The notes under the pieces were generated by a model. The model was given only the letters and a program-made list of their open reading frames with translations. It did not search any database and was not told the DNA's origin. The translations under genes and the position numbers were made by a program. DNA of 64,000 nucleotides, from the NCBI RefSeq assembly GCF_900156675.1, contig NZ_FTOH01000001.1, positions 248,001-312,000 of the forward strand, read 5' to 3'. Position 1 is the stretch's first letter. Every line of letters starts with the position of its first letter. This document shows, in pieces, positions 41,117 to 51,536 of this stretch. This stretch comes from Thalassolituus maritimus (lineage in GTDB: Bacteria; Pseudomonadota; Gammaproteobacteria; Pseudomonadales; Oceanobacteraceae).

Positions 41117-42058
41117 TTAACGGAACATCGCACTGATGGATTCTTCGTTGTTTACGCGACGGATCGACTCTGCCAGCAGACCTGCAATGGTCAATTGGCG
41201 GATCGTGCCGGTTGCGCGGGCGGCTTCAGACAGCGGGATAGTATCAGTCACTACCAGCTCGTCGAGCTCTGCACTGGCAAGGCGTTCAATCGCGGGCCCG
41301 GATAGTACAGGATGCGTACAGTAAGCGACAACCTTTTTCGCACCAAATTCTTTCAATGCTTTTGCCGCCTGACACAGAGTACCGGCGGTATCGACCATAT
41401 CATCGACCAGAACACAGGTACGGTCTTTCACATCACCAATAATGTGCATGACTTCAGATACATTCGCCTTAGGACGACGCTTGTCGATGATCGCGAGGTC
41501 AACGTTAAGCTGCTTAGCGATTGCTCGTGCACGAACAACACCGCCAATGTCTGGTGATACTACGATCAGATCTTCGAAGCTCTGACGTTCAATATCGTCC
41601 AGCAGGATAGGGGAGCCATACACGTTATCTACAGGGATATCGAAAAAACCCTGAATCTGGTCAGCGTGCAGGTCAACAGTCAGAACACGGTCAATACCAG
41701 AGCCTGACATCATGTCAGCCACGGCGCGTGCAGAAATAGGCACACGAGCACTGCGTGGACGACGATCCTGACGGGCGTAGCCAAAATATGGAACAACGGC
41801 CGTGATACGGCTTGCGGATGCACGACGCAGACCGTCGGCCATCAGCAGCATTTCCATCAGGTTATCATTGGTTGGTGCGCAGGTAGGCTGCAGGATAAAA
41901 ACGTCTTTACCGCGAACGTTTTCATTAATTTCGACGGTTATCTCACCATCACTGAATTTGCCCACGGTGGCTTCGCCAAGGGAAAGATCGAGACGCTCGA
42001 CGACGAGCTTAGCCAGTTCCGGATTTGCATTACCGGTAAATACCATCAACTTAGACAC
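41117..42058 (-). CDS. prs: Ribose-phosphate pyrophosphokinase Prs
   Basis: Makes PRPP from ribose 5-phosphate and ATP for nucleotide, histidine and tryptophan synthesis. It has 313 residues. Blocks seen are [10 protein letters not shown] (ATP flexible loop side), [18 protein letters not shown] (signature region) and the PRPP loop [11 protein letters not shown]. It lies 46 bases after the tRNA-Gln gene. Confidence 0.97.
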   Translation of the reverse strand: MSKLMVFTGNANPELAKLVVERLDLSLGEATVGKFSDGEITVEINENVRGKDVFILQPTCAPTNDNLMEMLLMADGLRRASASRITAVVPYFGYARQDRRPRSARVPISARAVADMMSGSGIDRVLTVDLHADQIQGFFDIPVDNVYGSPILLDDIERQSFEDLIVVSPDIGGVVRARAIAKQLNVDLAIIDKRRPKANVSEVMHIIGDVKDRTCVLVDDMVDTAGTLCQAAKALKEFGAKKVVAYCTHPVLSGPAIERLASAELDELVVTDTIPLSEAARATGTIRQLTIAGLLAESIRRVNNEESISAMFR

Positions 42059-42104
42059 AGTCGTCCCCTTGATGCAGTGATTTCAAAGATGGAGGAGATA
42101 GAAT

Positions 42105-42179
42105 TGGCTGAGGTGGCAGGACTCGAACCTGCGAATGACGGGATCAAAACCCGTTGCCTTACCACTTGGCGACACCCCA
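42105..42179 (-). tRNA. tRNA-Gln (anticodon TTG)
   Basis: A 75-base cloverleaf on the minus strand: acceptor TGGGGTG pairs with CACCTCA (one G-T pair). The anticodon stem ACGGG/CCCGT encloses the loop TTTTGAT with anticodon TTG. The T-arm has GTTCGAGTC, and the 3' CCA is encoded (42107-42105). It sits 4 bases after the ispE stop and 46 before prs, so it is probably cut from the ispE-prs transcript; the order is conserved in pseudomonads. Confidence 0.95.
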
Positions 42180-42183
42180 GCAT

Positions 42184-43053
42184 TTAAGACGGTCTGAATA
42201 ATACCTTATGCGTCGTTGAAAGGTTAGTTCCTTTCGCAACAAAGGCCACATACTCAGCCGGTAACTGGTCAGAAACCTGTCTGGCTTCTGTCTCAGAACC
42301 GAAGCTTGAAAATATGCAAGCTCCAGTGCCCGTCATCTTAGCAAAGGAAAATTTATTTAGCAAATTCAATGCTTTACCTATTTCTGGGTAGAGCATCGTG
42401 ACAACTTGCTGGCAGTCATTTCTGCCCCCTTGCCTCAACGCGGTGCGAATATTAATGACCTCTGTATCCCGGGTCAAGCCCTCGTGCGAGAAAATTTTTG
42501 CAGTATTTACATGTACTTGCGGACAGACCACCAGAAACCAGGGTTCGTCGAGCTCTGGCACCGGGGTCAGGACTTCACCAACGCCTTCGGCAAAGGCCGC
42601 TTCGCCGCGGATAAATACGGGCACATCGGCGCCAAGCGCCAGCCCCATATCTGCCAGCTCATCAAGGCTCAGGTTGAGCTGCCAGAGGTGGTTGAGCGCG
42701 AGCAATGTGGTCGCAGCGTCTGAGCTTCCGCCACCCAGCCCGCCTCCCATGGGCAGGATTTTCTTAAGCTGAATGTCTGCTCCGGGTGTTTTGCCGGTCG
42801 CACGGGACTGCAGCAGTCTTGCCGCTTTGATTATCAGATTGTCTTCGAAAGGAACGTCATCGATGGCGGGGCTGAGAGTTAACTCGCTATCGTCGCGCAC
42901 CCGGAACGACAGCTCGTCGCCATAGTCCAGAAATTGAAACAGGGTCTGCAGATTGTGGTAGCCGTCCGCCCGACGTCCGGTGATATGCAGAAACAGATTG
43001 AGCTTGGCAGGCGCGGGGAGAGTCAGCCACTTGTCGTCGTTTCGCTCAGTCAT
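42184..43053 (-). CDS. ispE: 4-(CDP)-2-C-methylerythritol kinase IspE
   Basis: GHMP kinase of the MEP isoprenoid pathway, which feeds undecaprenyl phosphate used by MraY. It has 289 residues from the ATG at 43053, which overlaps the lolB stop by 8 bases; the longer frame to 43101 is unlikely. [10 protein letters not shown] (13-22) and the ATP loop [15 protein letters not shown] are the family signatures. Confidence 0.95.
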   Translation of the reverse strand: MTERNDDKWLTLPAPAKLNLFLHITGRRADGYHNLQTLFQFLDYGDELSFRVRDDSELTLSPAIDDVPFEDNLIIKAARLLQSRATGKTPGADIQLKKILPMGGGLGGGSSDAATTLLALNHLWQLNLSLDELADMGLALGADVPVFIRGEAAFAEGVGEVLTPVPELDEPWFLVVCPQVHVNTAKIFSHEGLTRDTEVINIRTALRQGGRNDCQQVVTMLYPEIGKALNLLNKFSFAKMTGTGACIFSSFGSETEARQVSDQLPAEYVAFVAKGTNLSTTHKVLFRPS

Positions 43054-43636
43054 GCAGAGTCCACTCACGGATAGAAAAGGTAAAACGGAAATCGTGGCCA
43101 CTCACTTTGACCAGACCCGGCAGCCAGTAGCCATTCTGATTTGAGTAGCGCTTGTAGGTGATGGTCCAGCCGTACTGTTCCATGCGTGACAGAAGGCCAC
43201 TCTCGTCGTACTCAGTGTTGGCATTGCCGTTCGGACTGGCCTGGCCTTTTACCCAATAGCGGATATCAGACACCGGAAAATTCCAGCCGAGATAGAGCAA
43301 CATCAGTTCTTCCGGTGATTCGGCATGACGAGGTTCGTCCCAGCCGGGAAGAGTGAGTGCAGCGGAGCGTTTATCGCCGGTCAGTCGTGTTGCTCCCTGT
43401 CCCAGGGGGCCGGCGATATACAGATCAAACTCGCGTTGATTCTGTTTCCAGTCCATGTAGCCAGTCGCGCTGTCATCGGGTGTGATAACCGACATTTTGC
43501 CGCGGACCTGCCAGTGCTGAACGTCATTAAGACTGTCTTGGAGAGCATCACTGCCTCCCTGAGGAAGAAACGAAGCACAGGCTGACATCAGCAGAATTGC
43601 GGCCGCAAGAGGCAGCCGGGTAAGAAAACGAAGCAT
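43046..43636 (-). CDS. lolB: Outer-membrane lipoprotein LolB
   Basis: Outer-membrane receptor that takes lipoproteins from LolA and inserts them. It has 196 residues from the ATG at 43636: the signal [20 protein letters not shown] has its lipid-bearing Cys at position 20. The mature domain carries the W-x-x-R-G-K block (WQVRGKMSV) and the PLGQGATRL segment typical of LolB. It begins one base after the TPR gene stop; a longer frame to 43798 would lie inside that gene. Confidence 0.92.
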   Translation of the reverse strand: MLRFLTRLPLAAAILLMSACASFLPQGGSDALQDSLNDVQHWQVRGKMSVITPDDSATGYMDWKQNQREFDLYIAGPLGQGATRLTGDKRSAALTLPGWDEPRHAESPEELMLLYLGWNFPVSDIRYWVKGQASPNGNANTEYDESGLLSRMEQYGWTITYKRYSNQNGYWLPGLVKVSGHDFRFTFSIREWTLHD

Positions 43637-43637
43637 G

Positions 43638-45380
43638 TTATAAATCCGACGGGTCGACACCAAGGCGTTGTAAGGTCTCATGAATGACCTCACTCTCTGG
43701 TTCGAGTTCAAGCCCCTTTGCCCAGATGTCGTAAGCAGATTCTTTATCACCGGTAGCCCAGTACCATTCGCCCAGGTGCGCCGCGATCTCATGGTCATTC
43801 ATACGGTTCCATGCATCGAGTAGAAGAGGGCCAGCCTCGTTCAGCTTACCTTCACGAAAGTACAGCCAACCGAGGCTATCTATGATGGCTGGGTTGTCGG
43901 GCTGGAGGGCAATGGCTCGTTCAATCAGAGGCTCAGCTTCCTCAAACCGGTCGGTTTTATTGGCAAGGCTGTAGCCCAGTGCATTGAGTGCTTCGGCATG
44001 TTCCGGGTTCTGTTCAATGATCTGGCGCAGATCACTTTCAAGTAGCTCCATATTCCCCAAACGCTCGGCCAGCATGGCACGCGTATAGCGCAGGTTTGTG
44101 TCTCCAGGCTCGGCTTCCAGGGCGATGGAGACACTCTCGAACGCCTCCTGTTGGCGTCCGGCTTTGATTAAAATATCCGTTTCAAGGCGACGGAGCTGCC
44201 CAGCGTATTGAGGGAATTCGGCACTGCGTTCCTGCAGGTAGCTGGTGGCTGCATCAGGTCCCTGCTCCTGATTGAGAAGCTGAGCGGCAGCCAGTTGTGC
44301 AGGCAGGAACTCGCGACTGTCGCCAATCTGGCGGTAGTAACTGATCGCCAGATCTGGATCATTTTCACTGGCAGCAATGCGTCCCAGGTAATAACTGGCT
44401 TCTGATTGTTTATCACTGCTGTTCAGCAATTCACGCAAAAGCGGTTTTGCTTCACTGTAGTTTTCCAGTTCTTCTTCCAGTAGTGCCAGCGACAGAATGA
44501 TCTGGTCGTCGTTAGGATATTGTCGGTTGATGGCAGCAAAGGCATTGCGTGCCTCACGAACGTCACCTAACTGCAGGAGCATACGAGCACGTAACACCGC
44601 AATCTGCTTGTTGTCGGGGTGATCATCCAGCAGCTTATCCAGCCAGTCGATGGCTTCATCAACGCGTTGGTTACGAGCCAGAATACGTGCCTTCTGAACA
44701 GCCGCCGGCAGTAGCCCCGGCTCAAGTTTCAGGGCCTGATCAATGCGCTGGATTGCAGCATCATCCTGCCCCAGAGACTGGAGTAACAATGCCTGACCGT
44801 ACACCAGATTACCGCTTTCGGGATAGGTCGGCGTCAGTGCGTCGAGGGCACCCAGCCGCTCACTGCGTATAACTTCATCATTGGATAGTAAGGCAGCTGC
44901 ATAGAAATCAAACTGCGCTACGCCTGTCATCTCGTAAAAGCGGGCATAAAGGTCGAGGCTTTGATCAAAGTCTTTACGGCCCAGAGCAACCTGAGCGGCG
45001 GCCTGCACCGCGCCTGGGTCATCGGGCTCTACTTCCAGCCATATCTCAGAAGCTTCAGCGGCAAACCCTGCGGCGCCAATGTATTGAGCGATACGCAGAG
45101 CACGTTCCGCGACATTAGGGTCGCGGGTTTTGCGGGCCTGATCGAGATAATGAAAGAGCGCAACGTCGTAGCGTTGACGTTGTCCGGCCATCTCAGCAAC
45201 CAGCAGTGAATACATGGTATTTGCCGGAATGGCTTTGTACTCGACAATTTTTTCCGGGGGCGCAGTAGCAGGCTCCTCGGGAGACTTTGAATTCAGTGAG
45301 GCGCAGGCCGCGGTAACAGCGGTCAGGCCCAGTGTGAGGAGCGTCCGTCCGACGCGCCAGAACTGTTCAGCGTTGGCCAT
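43638..45380 (-). CDS. TPR-repeat lipoprotein
   Basis: A 580-residue protein with a signal peptide and a lipobox-like TAAC (Cys near 26), then about ten tetratricopeptide repeats spread over 60-570. It probably scaffolds envelope complexes. The gene directly upstream of lolB in pseudomonads has the same kind of product, but no partner is known to me. It is divergent from hemA with a 141-base gap. Confidence 0.85.
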   Translation of the reverse strand: MANAEQFWRVGRTLLTLGLTAVTAACASLNSKSPEEPATAPPEKIVEYKAIPANTMYSLLVAEMAGQRQRYDVALFHYLDQARKTRDPNVAERALRIAQYIGAAGFAAEASEIWLEVEPDDPGAVQAAAQVALGRKDFDQSLDLYARFYEMTGVAQFDFYAAALLSNDEVIRSERLGALDALTPTYPESGNLVYGQALLLQSLGQDDAAIQRIDQALKLEPGLLPAAVQKARILARNQRVDEAIDWLDKLLDDHPDNKQIAVLRARMLLQLGDVREARNAFAAINRQYPNDDQIILSLALLEEELENYSEAKPLLRELLNSSDKQSEASYYLGRIAASENDPDLAISYYRQIGDSREFLPAQLAAAQLLNQEQGPDAATSYLQERSAEFPQYAGQLRRLETDILIKAGRQQEAFESVSIALEAEPGDTNLRYTRAMLAERLGNMELLESDLRQIIEQNPEHAEALNALGYSLANKTDRFEEAEPLIERAIALQPDNPAIIDSLGWLYFREGKLNEAGPLLLDAWNRMNDHEIAAHLGEWYWATGDKESAYDIWAKGLELEPESEVIHETLQRLGVDPSDL

Positions 45381-45478
45381 GGTGTGGTTTATCAGCAGAT
45401 CCGGTATGCAACTATGTCGTTATTTAGGGTTACTTGGACAGGTAAGTCAAAGATTTAGCGGGAAAATTCCCGTATGGC

Positions 45479-45488
45479 TGTTTATAAT
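45479..45488 (+). promoter_or_regulatory. hemA promoter (-10)
   Basis: TATAAT (45483-45488) lies 34 bases before the hemA ATG, with TG two bases upstream of it. No good -35 is seen at the right distance (GGGAAA), so an extended -10 style or activator dependence is possible. Confidence 0.45.
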
Positions 45489-45521
45489 CGCGGCTTTTAG
45501 GCGAGGAACTCTGGCGGCAGA

Positions 45522-46784
45522 ATGAGTATCTGGGCATTGGGCATTAACCACAAAACCGCTCCTGTTGCTGTACGCGAACGGGTGGCGTTTGATCCTGCCG
45601 GTATGCCTGATGTATTGAAAAACCTTCGCGCCCTGGATTGTGTCTCTGAAGTCGTTGTTCTATCGACCTGTAACCGCACCGAAATTTACTGCACTGCAGA
45701 CGATCGCTGTCCTGATCTGATCGGCCACTGGCTGGAACAGAATCAGGAGATCGGCCGCACGGACCTTGAAGCCTCTCTTTATTCTCTCGAAAACGACGAC
45801 GCGGTATCGCACACCATGCGCGTGGCCAGTGGTCTGGATTCGCTGGTACTTGGCGAACCACAGATTCTGGGCCAGATGAAATCGGCATTTGCAGTGGCTC
45901 AGGAGGCCGGCACGGTCGGGTCTGAGCTAGGCCGTCTTTTCCGTCAGACATTCTCAATCGCCAAGCGTGTCCGTACTGATACTGCCATCGGCCAGAACCC
46001 TGTGTCAGTCGCTTTTGCGGCTGTGCGTATGGCGCAGCATATCTTTGCGGATATGAAAAATAGCCGCGCCTTACTGATTGGTGCAGGGGAAACCATAGAG
46101 TTAGTTGCCCGACATCTTCGCCAGGCGGGTGTTGAGCACCTGACTCTGGCGAATCGTACGCTGGCGCGTGCTCAGACACTGGCGCAGGAGTTTCATGCAG
46201 AAGCGGTGTTGCTGGAAGATATCCCCGTGGTGTTGCCGGACGCTGACATCGTGATTTCATCGACGGCCAGTCCACTACCGATCCTTGGCAAAGGGATGGT
46301 TGAGAAGGCGCTGAAAAAGCGCCGTCACAAGCCTATGTTCATGGTCGATATCGCAGTACCACGAGATATTGAAGCCGAAGTGGGTGAGCTCTCCGATGTC
46401 TACCTCTACAGCGTTGATGATCTCAGGGACATCATTGAAGAAAATGTCCGTTCGAGAGAGGATGCTGCTCAGCAGGCGGAAGAGCTGATTGAAGCTGGCG
46501 TTGAGCATTACATGCGTGAGCTGAAAGCGCTTGATGCCGTCAGCACTCTCACTGACGTGCGTAGCTACGTTGAAACATTACGGGATGAGCAGCTTGAGAA
46601 AGCTCTGAAGCAGATTCAGAACGGCGGAGACCCCGAAAAAGTTCTACGAACGTTTGCTCACACGTTCGGCAATAAAATGCTGCATAAACCCATGACGGCC
46701 CTGCGCCGTGCTGGCGCCGAAGGGCGTCGTGAAGTTCTCGACTGGAGTCGCGAACTGTTCGATCTGGATAACTCAAACGAATGA
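45522..46784 (+). CDS. hemA: Glutamyl-tRNA reductase HemA
   Basis: First enzyme of C5 heme synthesis; it reduces glutamyl-tRNA to glutamate-1-semialdehyde. It has 420 residues. The catalytic cysteine is C50 ([10 protein letters not shown]). The NADPH domain has [15 protein letters not shown] near 188, and the C-terminal dimerisation domain is helical. It overlaps prfA by 4 bases, an order conserved with E. coli. Confidence 0.97.
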   Translation: MSIWALGINHKTAPVAVRERVAFDPAGMPDVLKNLRALDCVSEVVVLSTCNRTEIYCTADDRCPDLIGHWLEQNQEIGRTDLEASLYSLENDDAVSHTMRVASGLDSLVLGEPQILGQMKSAFAVAQEAGTVGSELGRLFRQTFSIAKRVRTDTAIGQNPVSVAFAAVRMAQHIFADMKNSRALLIGAGETIELVARHLRQAGVEHLTLANRTLARAQTLAQEFHAEAVLLEDIPVVLPDADIVISSTASPLPILGKGMVEKALKKRRHKPMFMVDIAVPRDIEAEVGELSDVYLYSVDDLRDIIEENVRSREDAAQQAEELIEAGVEHYMRELKALDAVSTLTDVRSYVETLRDEQLEKALKQIQNGGDPEKVLRTFAHTFGNKMLHKPMTALRRAGAEGRREVLDWSRELFDLDNSNE

Positions 46785-47866
46785 AACCTTCGATACTGCA
46801 AAAACTGGAAAGTCTCAGAGACCGCTACGAAGAGGTTGGGCACCTGCTGTCTGACCCAGATGTCATTGGCGATCAGGATAAATTCCGTAATCTTTCCAAG
46901 GAATATGCAGAGCTGGAAGAGGTCGCCAAAGCGTATTCAGATTATGAGCAGGCGGTGTCTGACCGCGAAGAGGCCGAGCTCCTAGCGTCCGATGATGATC
47001 CAGATATGCGAGCTATGGGACAAGAAGAGCTTGAGAATGCGAAAGAGGTGATCGCAGCGCTTGAAGCACGCATTGAGATTCTTCTGTTGCCGAAAGACCC
47101 GGACGATGGTCGCAATGTGATTGTCGAAATCCGTGCCGGAACTGGCGGTGATGAAGCGGCTATTTTCTCCGGTGACTTGTATCGCATGTACACCCGCTTT
47201 GCAGAAACGCAGGGCTGGCGCACAGAAATGATGAGCGCAAATGACGGTGAGCATGGCGGATTCAAAGAGGTGATCGTGCGTATCAGTGGCACAGATGTGT
47301 ACTCACGTCTGAAGTTCGAATCCGGCGCTCATCGTGTCCAGCGTGTTCCAGAAACCGAAAGTCAGGGGCGAATTCACACTTCAGCCTGTACCGTCGCTGT
47401 GATGCCCGAAGTCGAGAGTGAAGACGAAGTAGATATCAATAAGAACGATCTGAGGATTGATACTTTCCGGGCCTCTGGCGCGGGCGGTCAGCACGTCAAC
47501 AAAACCGACTCCGCTATCCGTATTACGCACTTGCCAACTGGCGTTGTGGTTGAATGTCAGGACGAGCGTTCGCAACACAAGAACAAGGCCAAAGCCATGG
47601 CTATGCTGGCGACGCGTCTGCGTGACGCCCAGCGCATTGCCGCTCAGGCAGAGCAGGCCGCCACCCGTAAATCCCTGGTCGGCTCGGGCGATCGCTCGGA
47701 GCGTATCCGTACCTACAACTATCCTCAGGGCCGGGTGACCGACCACCGCATTAATCTGACCCTCTACAAGCTTGATGAAATCGTCCAAGGCGATCTGTCA
47801 CCTGTGATTGAACCTCTGATTCACGAGCATCAGGCCAACCTGTTGGCTGAAATGGCGGGGCAGTGA
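46781..47866 (+). CDS. prfA: Peptide chain release factor 1
   Basis: Terminates translation at UAG and UAA. It has 361 residues. The codon-reading motif is PxT (PET in [10 protein letters not shown]), and the hydrolysis motif GGQ is at 235-237; its glutamine is methylated by PrmC, encoded next. It overlaps hemA and prmC by 4 bases each. Confidence 0.98.
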   Translation: MKPSILQKLESLRDRYEEVGHLLSDPDVIGDQDKFRNLSKEYAELEEVAKAYSDYEQAVSDREEAELLASDDDPDMRAMGQEELENAKEVIAALEARIEILLLPKDPDDGRNVIVEIRAGTGGDEAAIFSGDLYRMYTRFAETQGWRTEMMSANDGEHGGFKEVIVRISGTDVYSRLKFESGAHRVQRVPETESQGRIHTSACTVAVMPEVESEDEVDINKNDLRIDTFRASGAGGQHVNKTDSAIRITHLPTGVVVECQDERSQHKNKAKAMAMLATRLRDAQRIAAQAEQAATRKSLVGSGDRSERIRTYNYPQGRVTDHRINLTLYKLDEIVQGDLSPVIEPLIHEHQANLLAEMAGQ

Positions 47867-48702
47867 TTACTGTTGGCGACTGGCTGGCTCGGGCGCAGGC
47901 GTCACTGACCGACAGTGAGTCCTCTCGTGCGGATGCAGAACTCCTGTTGATGCATGTGTTGGATGTGAATCGCGCCTGGCTATACACCTGGCCAGAAAAA
48001 CCGCTGACAGAATCTCAACAAGACTCGCTCGATACCTTGTTGGCCCGACGTATGGAGGGGCATCCCATAGCGCATCTGACGGGTGTAAGAGAGTTCTGGT
48101 CTTTGCCACTCCGGGTTGCGCCTTCGACACTTATCCCAAGGCCGGATACTGAAACTCTGATTGAATGGGTGCTGGATCTTGATCTGCCAGACGCCGCAAG
48201 GGCTATTGATCTTGGCACCGGCACAGGCGCGATTGCGCTGGCCATTAAAAGTGAATATCCCGCCTGGTCTGTTGAAGCCGTGGAGTTCGATGTCGATGCC
48301 TATGCGCTGGCGCAGAGCAACGCCTCGCGTCTGGAGCTTGATATCCATCTGATTCATGGCAGCTGGTTTGAGCGCGTCAACGGCCACTTCGATCTGATTG
48401 TCTCAAACCCGCCTTATATTGATCCTCACGATAACCATCTCGCTGAGGGCGACGTGCGTTTTGAGCCTGCCTCGGCACTGGTGGCTGAGCAGTCAGGGCT
48501 GGCGGATCTGTTTCATATTATTGATCACGCGCCTGATTATCTGAAGCCTGACGGCTGGTTGTTGCTGGAACATGGGTACGATCAGGCTGAGGCGGTATGT
48601 GACTACTTACGTCAAAGGGGCTTCGTGAGCGTGCAGAACCGTCGCGACCTGGGCGGCAACCCGCGTATCAGTGGTGGACAACTGCCGGGAGTGCATGAAT
48701 GA
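47863..48702 (+). CDS. prmC: Release factor glutamine methyltransferase PrmC
   Basis: SAM-dependent N5-glutamine methyltransferase that modifies GGQ of RF1 and RF2. It has 279 residues and a GTG start overlapping the prfA stop. The SAM loop is [10 protein letters not shown] near 113, and the catalytic NPPY is at 182-185. An N-terminal five-helix domain precedes the catalytic one. Confidence 0.96.
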   Translation: MITVGDWLARAQASLTDSESSRADAELLLMHVLDVNRAWLYTWPEKPLTESQQDSLDTLLARRMEGHPIAHLTGVREFWSLPLRVAPSTLIPRPDTETLIEWVLDLDLPDAARAIDLGTGTGAIALAIKSEYPAWSVEAVEFDVDAYALAQSNASRLELDIHLIHGSWFERVNGHFDLIVSNPPYIDPHDNHLAEGDVRFEPASALVAEQSGLADLFHIIDHAPDYLKPDGWLLLEHGYDQAEAVCDYLRQRGFVSVQNRRDLGGNPRISGGQLPGVHE

Positions 48703-49499
48703 AGGATGATCAACTGCTTCGTTATAGCCGCCATATTCTGCTCCCTGAGGTAGATATCGAGGGGCAGGAAGCCATTTCCAGAGCGACGGTTGTAGTCATA
48801 GGACTGGGTGGTCTCGGATCACCGGTGGCGCTGTATCTGGCGGCATCGGGAGTCGGGCATCTGATTCTGGTAGACGACGATCAGGTTGAGGTTTCAAACC
48901 TGCAGCGGCAGGTGGTTCACGATTCAGCTTCAGTGGGCCTGAGCAAGGTAGAATCCGCCGCTCAGCGCTGTCAGGCGGTTAATCCGGATGTAAAGATATC
49001 CTGCTATGCTCAGCGTGCTGACTCTGAGTGGTTGAGCCAACAGGACTGGTTGAGCTCAGAGGACGCGTTAAACGGACAAGTTAGCTCAGATGACGGCCTG
49101 ACGGTCATCGTCGATTGCTCAGATAACGCCGCGATCCGTTACGCGATCAACGAAGTCTGCCTGCAGAAGTGCATGCCCTGGGTATCCGGTGCCGCCGTTG
49201 CTCTGAATGGCCAGGTTGCTGTGTTCGACCCTCGTGAGGAAGGAGCGCCTTGTTATCGGTGTCTCTATCCGGCGTTGCAGGATGGCGCTTTGACGTGCTC
49301 AGAAAACGGTATTCTATCGCCGGTAGTCGGCATTATTGGCACGACTCAGGTGGTGGAAGCGTTGCGCTTAATCGTTGGGTTCGGTGCGCCGCAGCACGGT
49401 TATCTCCGAACATACGATGCCGGCACAGGAGACTGGCAGCGCTGGAAAGTACCGGCTCGTCAGACCTGTTCGTGCCAGAGCGATTATTGCTCCGGCTGA
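48699..49499 (+). CDS. moeB: Molybdopterin-synthase adenylyltransferase MoeB
   Basis: E1-like enzyme of the HesA/MoeB/ThiF family that activates the small sulfur carrier MoaD. It has 266 residues. The ATP loop is GLGGLGSPVA near 35, and the zinc cysteines are CYRC and CSCQSDYC. In this genome context (hemA-prfA-prmC-moeB), MoeB rather than ThiF is favoured. An insertion at about residues 108-128 (SQQDWLSSEDALNGQ) is unlike the E. coli protein. It overlaps prmC by 4 bases. Confidence 0.92.
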   Translation: MKDDQLLRYSRHILLPEVDIEGQEAISRATVVVIGLGGLGSPVALYLAASGVGHLILVDDDQVEVSNLQRQVVHDSASVGLSKVESAAQRCQAVNPDVKISCYAQRADSEWLSQQDWLSSEDALNGQVSSDDGLTVIVDCSDNAAIRYAINEVCLQKCMPWVSGAAVALNGQVAVFDPREEGAPCYRCLYPALQDGALTCSENGILSPVVGIIGTTQVVEALRLIVGFGAPQHGYLRTYDAGTGDWQRWKVPARQTCSCQSDYCSG

Positions 49500-49508
49500 G
49501 CTGACGGG

Positions 49509-49530
49509 GCCGCTACTACTTAGTAGCGGC
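49509..49530. terminator. Bidirectional hairpin between moeB and phytase
   Basis: GCCGCTACT and AGTAGCGGC form a perfect 9-base stem with the 4-base loop ACTT, exactly between the convergent moeB and phytase genes. No U-tract follows on either strand, so it may be a bidirectional 3'-end hairpin rather than a classical terminator. Confidence 0.55.
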
Positions 49531-49538
49531 TATGACCA

Positions 49539-51425
49539 TCAGAGTTTGAGTTCGCGCGCGATGTCTGACCAGCTCACCAGCTTGTAGTTCTGGTTTTCCG
49601 CGGGCATCACATTCCGGCCATCCTGAACGACCAGCAAACCATCAGGATAGGCACTGCCCAGCGCTGCAGAGGTTACGTCGAGTCCGTCGGTTTCCGATGC
49701 TCCATCAATACCTGCGGCGGCGTTCATTGCAATGTTAAACCGGCCGACATACTCATAAGGCGCTTCACTTGAATAAAGCACGTAGCTGTCGTCGCCCTGA
49801 CTACTGACCACCAGATAACTTGTTTCGGTACCGTGATAAATGGACATGCCTTCGACATCGGCAACGAGGTTGTCATCGACTTTAATGATCAACTCCGGGT
49901 CCGGTGCGTTATCTGCAGAGATGGATGTCAGCCAGACGCCGACTGCCTCTTCGCCGACAAAAAGGCGATTGTTTTTATCATCGGCAACGCAGCCTTCTGG
50001 TTTAGAAGGAAGGGCGAACTCCCGTACCCGCTCCGCTGACCAGATGTCGTTTTCAGTAATGATTTTATACTGCTCGTAGCGGCCGTCCTGATCATTAATA
50101 AAGACGTAAGTGCCCTGATTGGTCTGAGCCATGCACAGGCCGTAGACATCATCCAGTTGGGTTTTTATATCACTCACCCAGGAAACGTGCCCTGAAGTCT
50201 GATCTATGGCAAACAGGCTGATGGCACTCAGGTCCCGGTGACTGGCGGCGGCGATATCAACGACCTTGCCGGCAAGTTCCTGATTGTAGCGGACATCAAT
50301 GTTGTTCAGACGTCCATTATCCAGCCTCTGTTTCAGCTTACCGGTTAAGTCGTATACATCCAGACCATACTGTTTATCGGTGCCTAGAATCAGGCTGCCT
50401 TCTGCACTATTGCTGTTTACCCAGATAGCCGGATCATCTGCGGCGTCACCGGCAGAAATAACGCGCGATGTTTCAGCGGTTGGTGTGACCGAGTGCGTTA
50501 CCGGGACGTTAATAGGAGAAATGTCAGTCAGTGGAAGCCTGCCCTCATAAAGCTCACCTGATGCATCGTCAAACGCTGAAAAATGCACCTCTTCACCGGA
50601 AGTCCAGGCGCGGAAAGTTTCAATTTCAAAACCATTTTTCAGCACCCACTGTTGTGGTTCTGCGGCGCTGGTGGGCCCGATTGCGTAGCTACTGATATAG
50701 CGTTCGCCCGTGCTGGCAACGATCAACTGATTTCCAACGATGGATAACGAGCCTGCATTTTCCGGAAGGTTTCCATAGGGCGCGACCAGGTCGACGGCTG
50801 TACGCGAATACGGTGCTTCGGCAGAAGCGGCATAGGCCCAGACACCCATGCTCTCTTCACTGACGTAAAGCGTATTAAGATCATCACTGACGACGCAATT
50901 TTCTGTTTCTGGCGGCAGTGGTAGCGTGCGGATTTCTGTCAGCACATTTTTACTGTCGATATCCAATACGTACTGACGTGCGAGATGGTCATCGCCAAGA
51001 ATAAAAAGCTGAGTGTTCTGATTATCGGGCTGGTAAAGACACAGTCCCTCAACCGCAAAAGATAATGGCTGGGATGAAACGGTCTGCTGTTTACCGAGAT
51101 GATGAGCGACCAGGGTTTTAGCACTGTCATTGACAGTGACTACCAGGTCGCCACGCTGGTCGCCATACTCTGCGCGAAAGTTACCTGTGAGGCTTTTATT
51201 ATCGAGCGTCAGGCCGTTGTTGTTGGTGGTGAGAATCCAGCTCGGCGAGTGTAACTGCCAACCGGTTTCCGATGTGATGCCTGTCGCGTGAACGTCCAGG
51301 CTAGCGGGATTAGAAGCTGAAATATTATCGGGTGACTCTGAGTAACTCGCACATCCGCTTATAAACGCAGAGCTTATTGCGGTGGCTGTAAAAAGCATTT
51401 TCAGCTTAGTTTGATGTGCTTTCAT
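49539..51425 (-). CDS. Two-domain beta-propeller phytase, lipoprotein
   Basis: Putative calcium-dependent 3-phytase releasing phosphate from phytate. It has 628 residues: signal with lipobox ISGC (Cys near 25), an N-terminal propeller-like half (about 45-320) and a C-terminal phytase domain (about 325-628). The C-terminal domain carries the family block GDAADDPAIW near 340, GLDVYDLTG and the DVRY segment. The N-terminal half lacks DDPAIW but repeats related blocks such as NTLYVSEESMGVWAY, matching known dual-domain enzymes with an incomplete first domain. The lipid anchor should hold it at the outer membrane beside the receptor encoded upstream. Confidence 0.88.
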   Translation of the reverse strand: MKAHQTKLKMLFTATAISSAFISGCASYSESPDNISASNPASLDVHATGITSETGWQLHSPSWILTTNNNGLTLDNKSLTGNFRAEYGDQRGDLVVTVNDSAKTLVAHHLGKQQTVSSQPLSFAVEGLCLYQPDNQNTQLFILGDDHLARQYVLDIDSKNVLTEIRTLPLPPETENCVVSDDLNTLYVSEESMGVWAYAASAEAPYSRTAVDLVAPYGNLPENAGSLSIVGNQLIVASTGERYISSYAIGPTSAAEPQQWVLKNGFEIETFRAWTSGEEVHFSAFDDASGELYEGRLPLTDISPINVPVTHSVTPTAETSRVISAGDAADDPAIWVNSNSAEGSLILGTDKQYGLDVYDLTGKLKQRLDNGRLNNIDVRYNQELAGKVVDIAAASHRDLSAISLFAIDQTSGHVSWVSDIKTQLDDVYGLCMAQTNQGTYVFINDQDGRYEQYKIITENDIWSAERVREFALPSKPEGCVADDKNNRLFVGEEAVGVWLTSISADNAPDPELIIKVDDNLVADVEGMSIYHGTETSYLVVSSQGDDSYVLYSSEAPYEYVGRFNIAMNAAAGIDGASETDGLDVTSAALGSAYPDGLLVVQDGRNVMPAENQNYKLVSWSDIARELKL

Positions 51426-51453
51426 GGTGTATCCGTATCAGGTATTCGGGAGA

Positions 51454-51511
51454 CAGGTACCGGCCTGCATCAGCTTGGGCCGGCACCTGCTTTTGCGTCA
51501 TTGCTGACGCA
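51454..51511. other. Two hairpins between receptor and phytase genes
   Basis: CAGGT-A-CCGGCC pairs with GGCCGG-C-ACCTG (51454-51489, one mismatch, 11 pairs), and TGCGTC pairs with GACGCA (51494-51511). They fill the 111-base gap inside the presumed operon, with no minus-strand U-tract. They may protect the upstream or downstream mRNA from nucleases and so set different levels for receptor and phytase. Confidence 0.45.
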
Positions 51512-51536
51512 GTTACAAACGATCGGTGATCAAGAA

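Noticed and set aside
45544-46275. 243-codon minus-strand reading frame
   Set aside because: It lies wholly antisense to hemA, whose catalytic motif and family length are clear; no ribosome site and an arginine/proline/glutamine-rich product typical of a shadow frame.
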